Source: Bacteroidota bacterium (lineage in GTDB: Bacteria > Zhuqueibacterota > JdFR-76 > DREG01). Taken from it: a stretch of 5,620 nucleotides of DNA. Within the stretch, counting starts at the first letter, position 1; every line of letters starts with the position of its first letter. The position numbers were made by a program, and so were the translations under genes. Positions 1-5,620 of the stretch are shown here, one piece after another. Location of the stretch: assembly GCA_030624545.1 (NCBI GenBank), contig JAUXJX010000154.1:1-5620 (forward strand), written 5' to 3'. The notes under the pieces are model-generated. The model did not search any database, was not told the DNA's origin, and saw only the letters and a list, made by a program, of their open reading frames with translations.

Positions 1-2528
1 AAAACCCTTCCTCACAATCGCGGGAGACGCATTTTGCAGAGGCCCTGGTCGATCGATTCTTCAATCCGAAGAGCTATTTTCTTCACAGTTTCCTCGCCGC
101 CCTTCGTAAGAGGGAACAGTTTATCGACGAACCCAACCATGTGGTCACGACAGGTTTAGTGATGGATGAGATTATTAACTCAAGAGAAAAATTGGCCTTG
201 CTGGGTCGGCTTGACCAGATGGACGGTTTTCGAAGATATCACGAGCAGCTCAATCATGGGATTGGCTATCTACAGAATTCTCGCCTTTCAACCCAGCAGA
301 TGATGGAAATTGTCGGAGCACTTGGCAATTCATTGGCAGACACATTTATGGATTTGGTGTCGAATGAAGTTACCCGCCCCGTTTTGCTTGATACGCTAGG
401 TCTGGATTCCAATCTTGCAGCCTCTACGACAAAACCTTCTGATAGTGGTTTTTCAAATGAAGCGGCGCCGCCAGTATCTTTTGAAATCGACACGTTGTCT
501 CAAGCGGCTGAAGACTTATTTAACGAGCAGGAAAAGGAACCCATTGCCCTCCTGGAAAAAGAAGAATATGAAGGTTCTGTGGAAGAAGCCGACCATCCCG
601 CTGCAACTTTGGCAGATTCAGAATATCAGATTGCAAAGGACGAATTGGCAGGGTTAAGCCTTGAAACAGTTGCACAAGATTTGGAAACTTGGGAGGGTAC
701 GCAGACTCAGACGAAAGATGATAGTTTGCAGCTTGAAGCAACTGATGTGTCTGCCGCCACGGAATCACTTGAAATTGGCAGCGCTCTTCAAAATGAAATG
801 GACGGGTTGGAAACACAACCATGGTCATTCTTTCAGGATGATGTCAATGAAAAACTACAGAGCCTGCGAAAAAACCTGAACAGATTTTCCGGTAATCCTG
901 ATGATTGGAAATCGTTCAAGAGAATCAAGATTGATTTCAGAGATCTCCGAGACTGGGCAATGATCCAGGGTGACCAGGGAATTGAGGCTATTTCTCATAA
1001 AGCATTGCGCCTTTTCGAAACGGTATACCTGAAAGGCATCGAGAATAGGCATGTAATTACAAGAATCTTGGCTGATGCCTGCGACGCCCTGAGGATGGTC
1101 AATGATGCGGGAAGTGGAAACGAGAGATTAGATATCGTTCGCTTGATGGTGCACCAAATCGACCACCAAAGAAGGGCCTATCCGAAGGAACTAGGGGTGC
1201 AAGCCGGTCACCATGAGGCTATGCCCGAAAAAGAAGAACCTGAAAAAAAAACGCCTAACAATCAAGATGGGCCATTTCAAAATGTGCGGGAGGCACCATC
1301 TGCAGAATCACATTCCGCAGGCGAGCCAAAATCCCCTGAGTGGCCCGAAGTCCAGCCATCTTCAGTCCAAAGCCATGAGCCGGAGCTGCACAGCGAAAAT
1401 GAGTTGATGGATTTTCCAGGGCGCACTGATGCCACTGATCAGGAAGAGGAAAATGAGGCGCCGGAGAATTTCGATTCCATCCGCGAATCCGAACTACTTC
1501 CGGAGCTGATGAGCGAGCAAGGAGAAAACTTCGCAGAACTGGAAATCCAGGAGGATGAAGCCTCTGATGGATCAGAAAAAGAGTCCGGTCTGTTAGATGC
1601 GGTTGGTCGTTCCACCGAGAGCCTGAAGGATTTTGAGTTATCAGATGTTGGCACGCACGTCGACAACTCCATGCCCGTGGACATAAGCCTGCCCCAGGAT
1701 GCATCTGAGGAAGCAGAAAAAGAACCTTACGTTGACCTGAACCTTCCGGGCGAAGAAGACGAAGAACTGTTGGCTATTCTGGGTGATATCAAGGAAGAAA
1801 GAGAGACGAATTTGGATCGGTTTGAAGGTACCGATAGGACGAATCAGATTTCCGAAGAAAAAAATCAGTCTGATTTTGATCTGCAAATAGACAAGCTCGA
1901 AGGCGATTATGAGAAAATCACGGCTAAGACGGACTTCGCTGAATTTGACGACAAGAGCGGTTCTCATCGACTTTCTTCAGAGGAGGATGGCGGGTCAAAG
2001 CTGCCGGAGATGCAGGATTCCGGTGACGGGTTTGATTTTGTTTCGGAAGCCGAGATGTATTTTTCCTTCTCACGCAGAGCGCTGCAGAACCTGATGAGAA
2101 ATCCAACCGACCCCCATTCCCTGGAAGACAGTGAATTGGCTTTTTACTCACTAAAAATACTGGCAGAAAAACTGGGATATGGGCTGGCGAGCCGGATCAT
2201 GGCTGCGGCGGAAAATCTTGTGCAACAAACGCTTGGCGTCAAGTCGGGTGTAAATGCTGTACAAGTAAATACCCTCTATACGGTTATCACAGAAATTGAG
2301 CAGGCCGGTCGTGAACAGAAGCTAAATGAACCGGCTAGGAGAACTTGGCTTGAACAGCAGGAAGCTACTATTCAGGGATGGGTTGACTCGCCTTCGGCAA
2401 AGCCTCAAGAGGTTGACTCGGTTCCGCCTGTTGCCAAAGAGAATCGTTCGATCGCAGGCGATGATCCCCTGGATTTTCTGCTCTTCGACGATACATCCAA
2501 ATATTTTAAGCAGCTGCTCAAGGAATGA
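1..2528 (+). CDS. Large acidic scaffold-like protein with two degenerate Hpt-like domains (5' partial)
   Basis: I do not recognise a named family. The reading frame is open from the left edge (codons in phase from base 3) to TGA at 2526-2528. The GTG at 141 has no Shine-Dalgarno and the 46 codons before it read like protein, so the true start is probably upstream of the window. Visible order: an alpha-helical segment encoded by about 30-395; a Glu/Asp/Ser-rich linker to about 825; Hpt-like domain A at about 825-1190, with an NPDDW turn and an ISHKALRLFE helix; a long acidic linker to about 2030; Hpt-like domain B at about 2031-2315, with YSLK followed by KLGYG; then a short tail containing DPLDFLLFDD. 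Neither Hpt-like domain has His at the phosphoacceptor position (Arg in A, Tyr in B). There is no evident signal peptide or membrane segment in the visible part. The next gene starts 24 bases downstream, so the two are probably co-transcribed. A scaffold or docking role beside the FtsZ-like protein is inference. The reading frame is secure; the domain calls are moderately secure. Confidence 0.8.
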   Translation, partial: NPSSQSRETHFAEALVDRFFNPKSYFLHSFLAALRKREQFIDEPNHVVTTGLVMDEIINSREKLALLGRLDQMDGFRRYHEQLNHGIGYLQNSRLSTQQMMEIVGALGNSLADTFMDLVSNEVTRPVLLDTLGLDSNLAASTTKPSDSGFSNEAAPPVSFEIDTLSQAAEDLFNEQEKEPIALLEKEEYEGSVEEADHPAATLADSEYQIAKDELAGLSLETVAQDLETWEGTQTQTKDDSLQLEATDVSAATESLEIGSALQNEMDGLETQPWSFFQDDVNEKLQSLRKNLNRFSGNPDDWKSFKRIKIDFRDLRDWAMIQGDQGIEAISHKALRLFETVYLKGIENRHVITRILADACDALRMVNDAGSGNERLDIVRLMVHQIDHQRRAYPKELGVQAGHHEAMPEKEEPEKKTPNNQDGPFQNVREAPSAESHSAGEPKSPEWPEVQPSSVQSHEPELHSENELMDFPGRTDATDQEEENEAPENFDSIRESELLPELMSEQGENFAELEIQEDEASDGSEKESGLLDAVGRSTESLKDFELSDVGTHVDNSMPVDISLPQDASEEAEKEPYVDLNLPGEEDEELLAILGDIKEERETNLDRFEGTDRTNQISEEKNQSDFDLQIDKLEGDYEKITAKTDFAEFDDKSGSHRLSSEEDGGSKLPEMQDSGDGFDFVSEAEMYFSFSRRALQNLMRNPTDPHSLEDSELAFYSLKILAEKLGYGLASRIMAAAENLVQQTLGVKSGVNAVQVNTLYTVITEIEQAGREQKLNEPARRTWLEQQEATIQGWVDSPSAKPQEVDSVPPVAKENRSIAGDDPLDFLLFDDTSKYFKQLLKE

Positions 2529-2539
2529 CGGTCCTTTTG

Positions 2540-2545
2540 AAGGGA
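2540..2545 (+). promoter_or_regulatory. Shine-Dalgarno of the FtsZ-like gene
   Basis: AAGGGA ends 7 bases before ATG 2553 and lies in the 24-base gap after the upstream stop. It supports ATG 2553 over the in-frame ATG at 2604, which has no comparable site in front of it. Confidence 0.6.
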
Positions 2546-2552
2546 AATTCAA

Positions 2553-4394
2553 ATGGAAGAAGACCCCAAAGATAGTCTTTTCACTAACCAAGATGGACGA
2601 ACGATGAACCACAAGAATAAGAGAGGCCCGTCTGATATCGACAGAGAACTAGAAAGTCTTCTGGAATCTCATCGTACAATAATCAAGGTGATCGGTACCG
2701 GTGGAGCGGGCAATAACACGATTACGCGGCTTATGGAAGCGGGCATAGAGGGTGTGATGACTTTTGCCATTAATACAGACGCTCAGGATCTGCTCTTTGC
2801 ACAGGCCCATCAAAAAGTGCTCATCGGACGCGATGTGACAAGCGGTCTCGGCTCCGGCAGTGACCCGAAGGTGGGTGAAGAGTCCGCCATGGAAAGTGAA
2901 AAAGAGCTCAGAGAGCTGGCCTCAAATACTGATCTAGTATTTGTGACTTGCGGTCTTGGCGGTGGGACCGGGACCGGCTCTGCACCGATTCTCGCCGAAA
3001 TTGCCAGAGAAGTTGGTGCATTGACCATTTCCATAGTTACCCTTCCTTTCTCCGAAGAGGGCGTTATGCGCTGGAATAACGCTCAATATGGCCTGGAAAG
3101 GCTGAGAAAGAATTCCGACACGCTTATTGTCATCGAGAATGACAGGTTATTGGAACTGGACCCGAATCTATCTTTAGACCAGGCTTTTCAAGTGGCTGAT
3201 GAGATTCTGGTTAACGCGGTTACCGGCATAACGGAACTGGTAACGCAGAAGGGGTTGGTCAATCTCGATTTTGCGGATATTCGCACCATTATGAAGGACG
3301 GTGGGACTGCCCTGATCGGCATGGCAGAGAGTGACTCACCTGAAAGGTCCGTCGAAGCTGTGGAGAAAGCCATCGAAAATCCCCTCATTGATCTTAAAAT
3401 CGATGGGGCGCGAAGCGCTCTTCTTAATATCGTCGGCGGCAAGGATATGACCATCAAGGATGCCAAGACAGCGATGCATACCCTGGCGCGCAAGCTGGAC
3501 AGCAGTGCCAGGATCATCTGGGGTGCCCGCATCAATCCTGAGCTGGAAAATAAAGTAAATGTTATGATTCTCGCGACGGGCTTGAAAGACGGAGACATTG
3601 ACAGACTTCCGCGATCGCAAAACGTCGATTCTGCTGCTTTCTCCAAAGAAGTGAGTACCACCGCTTCTTCAGAAACGGCCAATATTCCTGTTCCCGAGAA
3701 TGAGGAAGTATCCCAAGCTGATGACCTACAGCCGGAACCGGATCAAGCCGAATCGGCTGACGAACAAAGTGGCAGGAAGGAAACCAAACAGATCTTCTGT
3801 GAAATAATGGAAGAAGAATCCGACGCTGATTTGAAAATCTTCAGCGATTCTCTCCAGGTGCTCCAGGAGAAAACAACCGACAGAGAGCAGTGGGAAGAAC
3901 TGAGACGGGCGAGTTCCTCCCTTGCCGGCACGGCTCAAATGTTTGATTTTGATGATATCTCCACTTTGATGAATTCAACTGAAGATCTCTTGGCCACGAT
4001 CATAAACAAAGATTTCTATTTTGAACCTGTTCTCGAACTATTCCTCGATCTACCTCAACATTTGCGCTCAATGATTCAAAAGGAGCCTGACTCCGTGCAG
4101 TGGGCGAAGAAATTCGAAATTCGGGCAAATATGGTAGTGGCTGCGCTTGGAGGTGGCGAGATTGATTCGAAGGAAGGTTTTCTTGAAAGGCTCGAGCAAA
4201 TTGACCGGAATATGGAGGAACACCTGGGTGAAGCCGGTGAATCTGAAGACCAGTCGTTGGCTTCTGACCTGGAGGCTGAGGAGGATCCACAGCAGAAGGC
4301 GGATTCAAGTGATTCCGAACAAATATCGAGTGCCAACGAGGCCACAGACTATGTCGACAATCCTTTGCGGGGAGGGGAAGAAGCCCCGCAATAG
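2553..4394 (+). CDS. ftsZ: FtsZ-family GTPase (archaeal-type) with C-terminal degenerate Hpt-like domain
   Basis: This is a 613-residue tubulin/FtsZ-superfamily protein, much longer than the usual FtsZ of about 350-400 residues. After a polar leader (1-40), the GTPase starts at [13 protein letters not shown] (43-55). The nucleotide motif GGGTGTG (136-142) and the T7-loop NLDFAD (237-242), which completes the active site on the neighbouring subunit, are both intact. GTP-driven polymerisation is therefore expected from the family. The C-terminal FtsZ half (about 235-345) has IVGGKDMT and RIIWGARI. Phrases such as [10 protein letters not shown] and [14 protein letters not shown] recall archaeal FtsZ. 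A Ser/Pro/Glu-rich linker (about 350-412) leads to an Hpt-like helical domain (about 413-535) in which [12 protein letters not shown] matches the HTLKGSAGMLGF pattern, with Ser455 in the His place. An acidic tail follows, without the usual FtsZ C-terminal peptide that binds FtsA/ZipA-type partners. Pro of the common IPND motif is Glu (IEND, 194-197). The ATG start has AAGGGA at 2540-2545, 7 bases upstream. This is probably a specialised paralogue rather than the housekeeping ftsZ. The symbol is a family-level call. Confidence 0.93.
   Translation: MEEDPKDSLFTNQDGRTMNHKNKRGPSDIDRELESLLESHRTIIKVIGTGGAGNNTITRLMEAGIEGVMTFAINTDAQDLLFAQAHQKVLIGRDVTSGLGSGSDPKVGEESAMESEKELRELASNTDLVFVTCGLGGGTGTGSAPILAEIAREVGALTISIVTLPFSEEGVMRWNNAQYGLERLRKNSDTLIVIENDRLLELDPNLSLDQAFQVADEILVNAVTGITELVTQKGLVNLDFADIRTIMKDGGTALIGMAESDSPERSVEAVEKAIENPLIDLKIDGARSALLNIVGGKDMTIKDAKTAMHTLARKLDSSARIIWGARINPELENKVNVMILATGLKDGDIDRLPRSQNVDSAAFSKEVSTTASSETANIPVPENEEVSQADDLQPEPDQAESADEQSGRKETKQIFCEIMEEESDADLKIFSDSLQVLQEKTTDREQWEELRRASSSLAGTAQMFDFDDISTLMNSTEDLLATIINKDFYFEPVLELFLDLPQHLRSMIQKEPDSVQWAKKFEIRANMVVAALGGGEIDSKEGFLERLEQIDRNMEEHLGEAGESEDQSLASDLEAEEDPQQKADSSDSEQISSANEATDYVDNPLRGGEEAPQ
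4365..4391 (+). repeat. GC-rich inverted repeat ending at the FtsZ-like stop codon
   Basis: TTGCGGGG (4365-4372) and CCCCGCAA (4384-4391) form a perfect 8-bp stem with an 11-base purine loop. The stem ends one base before the TAG at 4392-4394 is complete. No T-tract follows, so it is not a standard terminator. In mRNA it could slow ribosomes, protect a 3' end after processing, or tune expression of the next gene, which has a weak ribosome site. The structure is seen; its function is inferred. Confidence 0.5.
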
Positions 4395-4415
4395 AAAAAC
4401 GTACGGAATTAATTC

Positions 4416-5183
4416 ATGTTTTCCAAAGACTATGTAGAAGAACAGAAGAATCAGTCGGGACACGCGCAGGAGTTCATTTCCTATTATCAACCGGAAAGGC
4501 AAAGAAATATCTCGGAAATTCGAAGGTTGATCTCCGATGTCCGTGACGAATCTGATGCCGAAAGGCTGCTGAAGGAAATCCAGGACGTGGGAAATGCAAT
4601 GTCGGATTTGGCGATGGTCTACGGCTTTGAAAACGAGGAAGCCATGGGGCGTAAGATTGCGTGTATTGCTGATGCATGCCATCCCGATAATGGCTTGGAC
4701 GCGGCCCTGTCTGAACTGGATGAATCGACCAAAGCCGTTGAGGAGGCGATGCTACAGATCAGTGATTCCCATAACGAGCATATTGGCAGCCCATCCGAAA
4801 AGAATCTGGCAGAAGACTCACTGAATGTTGAAATTGATGAGGCGGTGATTAAAGACAAGAGCGAAACCCTCCTATTTGATATTAGAGAAGATGAGAAGCT
4901 GATCTCCTATTTGGAAGATGCCCACGAGGGGGCGATCACGATAGATTCCGCTTTAGATTCCACGGCCATTGAATTTGATGATAGCGGCAATCGCGAATTG
5001 GGATTTGATATCCCCAAAGAAGGCGAGAATGGCCCTGGAATAGGGTTGTCTTTTGCTGAACTGGACACGGACGTGATGGAAATTGACTTTCGGGAAAGTC
5101 CGCCCACCAAGGAAAACGAAAGTAAGAATCTTCTCAGGAGAATAACGGGATTTTTCGGATTCAAGGGGAAAAAAGGGTTCTGA
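4416..5183 (+). CDS. Small acidic Hpt-like protein with basic hydrophobic C-terminal tail
   Basis: This 255-residue protein is of no family I can name. Residues about 15-115 read as a helical Hpt-like domain: a first helix (EFISYYQPERQRNISEI), then DVGNAMSDLAMVYGFENEEA, which lines up without gaps on the HTLKGSAGMLGFEALA pattern. Asn60 takes the place of the phosphoacceptor His, and Ser and Asp replace the usual Lys-Gly, so phosphotransfer is not expected. Residues about 120-230 are an acidic, probably flexible stretch with short repeated hydrophobic-acidic motifs (LLFDI, IEFDD, LGFDI, MEIDF). The last 20 residues switch abruptly to basic and aromatic (NLLRRITGFFGFKGKKGF), resembling the amphipathic membrane-targeting tails of MinD or FtsA. 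The gene begins 21 bases after the FtsZ-like stop with only a weak GGA-type ribosome site (about 4403-4407), so translation may depend on ribosomes arriving from upstream. An intrinsic terminator follows about 30 bases after the stop. A role as membrane adaptor for the neighbouring filament protein is inference. Confidence 0.85.
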   Translation: MFSKDYVEEQKNQSGHAQEFISYYQPERQRNISEIRRLISDVRDESDAERLLKEIQDVGNAMSDLAMVYGFENEEAMGRKIACIADACHPDNGLDAALSELDESTKAVEEAMLQISDSHNEHIGSPSEKNLAEDSLNVEIDEAVIKDKSETLLFDIREDEKLISYLEDAHEGAITIDSALDSTAIEFDDSGNRELGFDIPKEGENGPGIGLSFAELDTDVMEIDFRESPPTKENESKNLLRRITGFFGFKGKKGF

Positions 5184-5213
5184 CTCGTTTCGGATTTAAG
5201 AATTTTGTCGAAG

Positions 5214-5246
5214 ACCCGCTGGCTATTTTTGACAGCGGGTTTTTTC
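5214..5246 (+). terminator. Rho-independent terminator closing the three-gene group
   Basis: A perfect 8-bp stem, ACCCGCTG (5214-5221) pairing with CAGCGGGT (5233-5240), encloses an 11-base loop and runs straight into a T-tract (5240-5245). It lies about 30 bases after the stop of the small Hpt-like gene, so the large acidic gene, the FtsZ-like gene and the small gene probably end in one transcript here. Some read-through into the receiver gene cannot be excluded. Confidence 0.88.
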
Positions 5247-5317
5247 TTCCTCAACTTCAATTTTTTCAGGAACTTGCCGAAAGAATGATTAGGCAAATAC
5301 TGCATGGATCCACTGGA

Positions 5318-5347
5318 TTGGCTATGGTGATTATCACATCGTATTAT
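5318..5347 (+). promoter_or_regulatory. Candidate sigma70-type promoter for the receiver gene
   Basis: TTGGCT (5318-5323, 4 of 6 to consensus) is separated by 18 bases from TATTAT (5342-5347, 5 of 6 to consensus). It lies after the terminator and about 45 bases before TTG 5392. A small inverted repeat, GTGATTATCAC (5327-5337), sits inside the spacer and could be an operator. The position fits well, but AT-rich gaps give such matches by chance, so this is tentative. Confidence 0.4.
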
Positions 5348-5380
5348 CAAAATAGAATTATGTGTAACCGCCGAGGAATC

Positions 5381-5385
5381 AGGAG
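5381..5385 (+). promoter_or_regulatory. Shine-Dalgarno deciding the TTG start of the receiver gene
   Basis: AGGAG lies 6 bases before TTG 5392, a good spacing. There is no ATG or GTG in frame between the stop at 5365 and the domain, so this site supports TTG 5392 as the start. A second purine-rich stretch (GAAGGAG, 5394-5400) sits 12 bases before TTG 5413 and leaves a shorter alternative possible. Confidence 0.6.
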
Positions 5386-5391
5386 TCGGTT

Positions 5392-5620
5392 TTGAAGGAG
5401 ACAACAAGGAAATTGAAAATTCTTTTGTTGGAAGAAGAGGAGAATTCTACTTTAGACACCAAATCATACTTGGAAAGTAAAGGTCATCAGGTTTTGACAA
5501 CATCTGATCTAGGTGAAGCATTTCATCTCAGCCGCCAGGAGGCAATCGATCTTGTCCTGCTTAATCAGGAATCCAATATTAGCACCACACTCGAGATTTG
5601 CGACCGGATAATGAGCAACC
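5392..5620 (+). CDS. Receiver-domain protein, probable pseudo-receiver (3' partial)
   Basis: The visible 76 residues form the first part of a CheY-like receiver domain: beta1 KLKILLLEEEEN, helix 1 STLDTKSYLESKGH, beta2 QVLTTS, helix 2 EAFHLSRQEA, beta3 IDLVLLNQES, then TTLEICDRIMSN. In an active receiver the acidic pair after beta1 is usually Asp and beta3 ends at the phosphoacceptor Asp. Here the pair is Glu-Glu and the acceptor position is Asn58 (codon 5563-5565), and the usual MPxxxG turn is missing. It is therefore probably not phosphorylated in the normal way. The frame has a stop at 5365-5367 and no ATG or GTG before the domain, so the start must be TTG. TTG 5392 is preferred because AGGAG lies 6 bases upstream; TTG 5413 is the alternative. 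The gene runs off the right edge, so an output domain may lie beyond. It follows a terminator and may have its own promoter. Fold call firm; lack of phosphorylation inferred. Confidence 0.82.
   Translation, partial: MKETTRKLKILLLEEEENSTLDTKSYLESKGHQVLTTSDLGEAFHLSRQEAIDLVLLNQESNISTTLEICDRIMSN

Noticed and set aside
1..158. Open stretches in the other two plus-strand frames at the left edge, possibly the end of an upstream gene
   Set aside because: Their translations are Arg/Pro/Ser-rich and do not read like protein, whereas the frame shared with the first gene does.
141..164. GTG at 141 or ATG at 162 as the start of the first gene
   Set aside because: The same frame is open and protein-like back to the window edge, and neither codon has a Shine-Dalgarno motif in front of it.
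1255..1704. Minus-strand open frame of 149 codons opposite the acidic linker of the first gene
   Set aside because: Acidic linker codons readily produce open antisense frames, and the translation has no domain-like pattern.
3188..3682. Minus-strand open frame of 164 codons opposite the FtsZ-like gene
   Set aside because: It lies fully antisense to a strongly conserved GTPase region and its translation is low-complexity Ser/Ala/Ile; it is a shadow.
4365..4400. The hairpin at the FtsZ-like stop as an intrinsic terminator
   Set aside because: No T-tract follows the stem, and the next gene begins only 21 bases after the stop.
5274..5303. TTGCCG followed by ATACTG/TACTGC as a promoter
   Set aside because: The -10 match is poor; the pair at 5318-5347 fits better and is nearer the start codon.
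4907..5407. Minus-strand open frame of 166 codons over the end of the small gene, the terminator and the receiver start
   Set aside because: It crosses the terminator and opposes a supported coding region; its translation is Ser/Pro/Lys-rich with no recognisable motif.
1..5620. tRNA, rRNA, CRISPR array, insertion sequence or attachment site
   Set aside because: The window is almost entirely filled by four reading frames. I saw no direct repeat arrays, cloverleaf sequences or transposase motifs.

Overview
The window reads as a compact bacterial operon: short gaps between genes, Shine-Dalgarno motifs, a rho-independent terminator, a TTG start and moderate GC. I see no lineage marker. A Desulfobacterota-like or other deltaproteobacterial source is a weak guess based on style only. 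Everything supported is on the plus strand; the long minus-strand ORFs look like shadows of the real genes.

Layout: (1) 1-2528 is the 3' part of a large acidic protein gene. Its frame stays open to the left edge, so its start lies outside the window. It has a helical N-terminal part and two Hpt-like (histidine phosphotransfer) helical domains separated by acidic linkers. (2) 2553-4394 is an FtsZ-family GTPase with intact nucleotide-binding and T7-loop motifs. It resembles archaeal FtsZ more than ordinary bacterial division FtsZ, and it is fused through a linker to a C-terminal Hpt-like domain. (3) 4416-5183 is a small acidic protein with an N-terminal Hpt-like domain and a short, basic, hydrophobic C-terminal tail that could bind membrane. 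An intrinsic terminator closes this group at about 5214-5246. (4) After a 208-base gap with a candidate promoter, a receiver-domain gene starts at a TTG at 5392 and runs off the right edge.

The striking pattern is that all four Hpt-like domains, in three adjacent genes, lack the phosphoacceptor histidine by my hand alignment (Arg, Tyr, Ser and Asn in its place). The receiver has Asn in place of the phosphoacceptor Asp. The locus therefore looks like a phosphorelay-derived set of interaction modules that has lost its phosphotransfer chemistry and is tied to an archaeal-type FtsZ that appears able to hydrolyse GTP. My working hypothesis is a cytoskeletal or positioning apparatus: a GTP-dependent filament (gene 2), a large scaffold (gene 1), a possible membrane adaptor (gene 3) and a pseudo-receiver partner (gene 4). 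The motifs are visible in the sequence; the assembly and function are inference.
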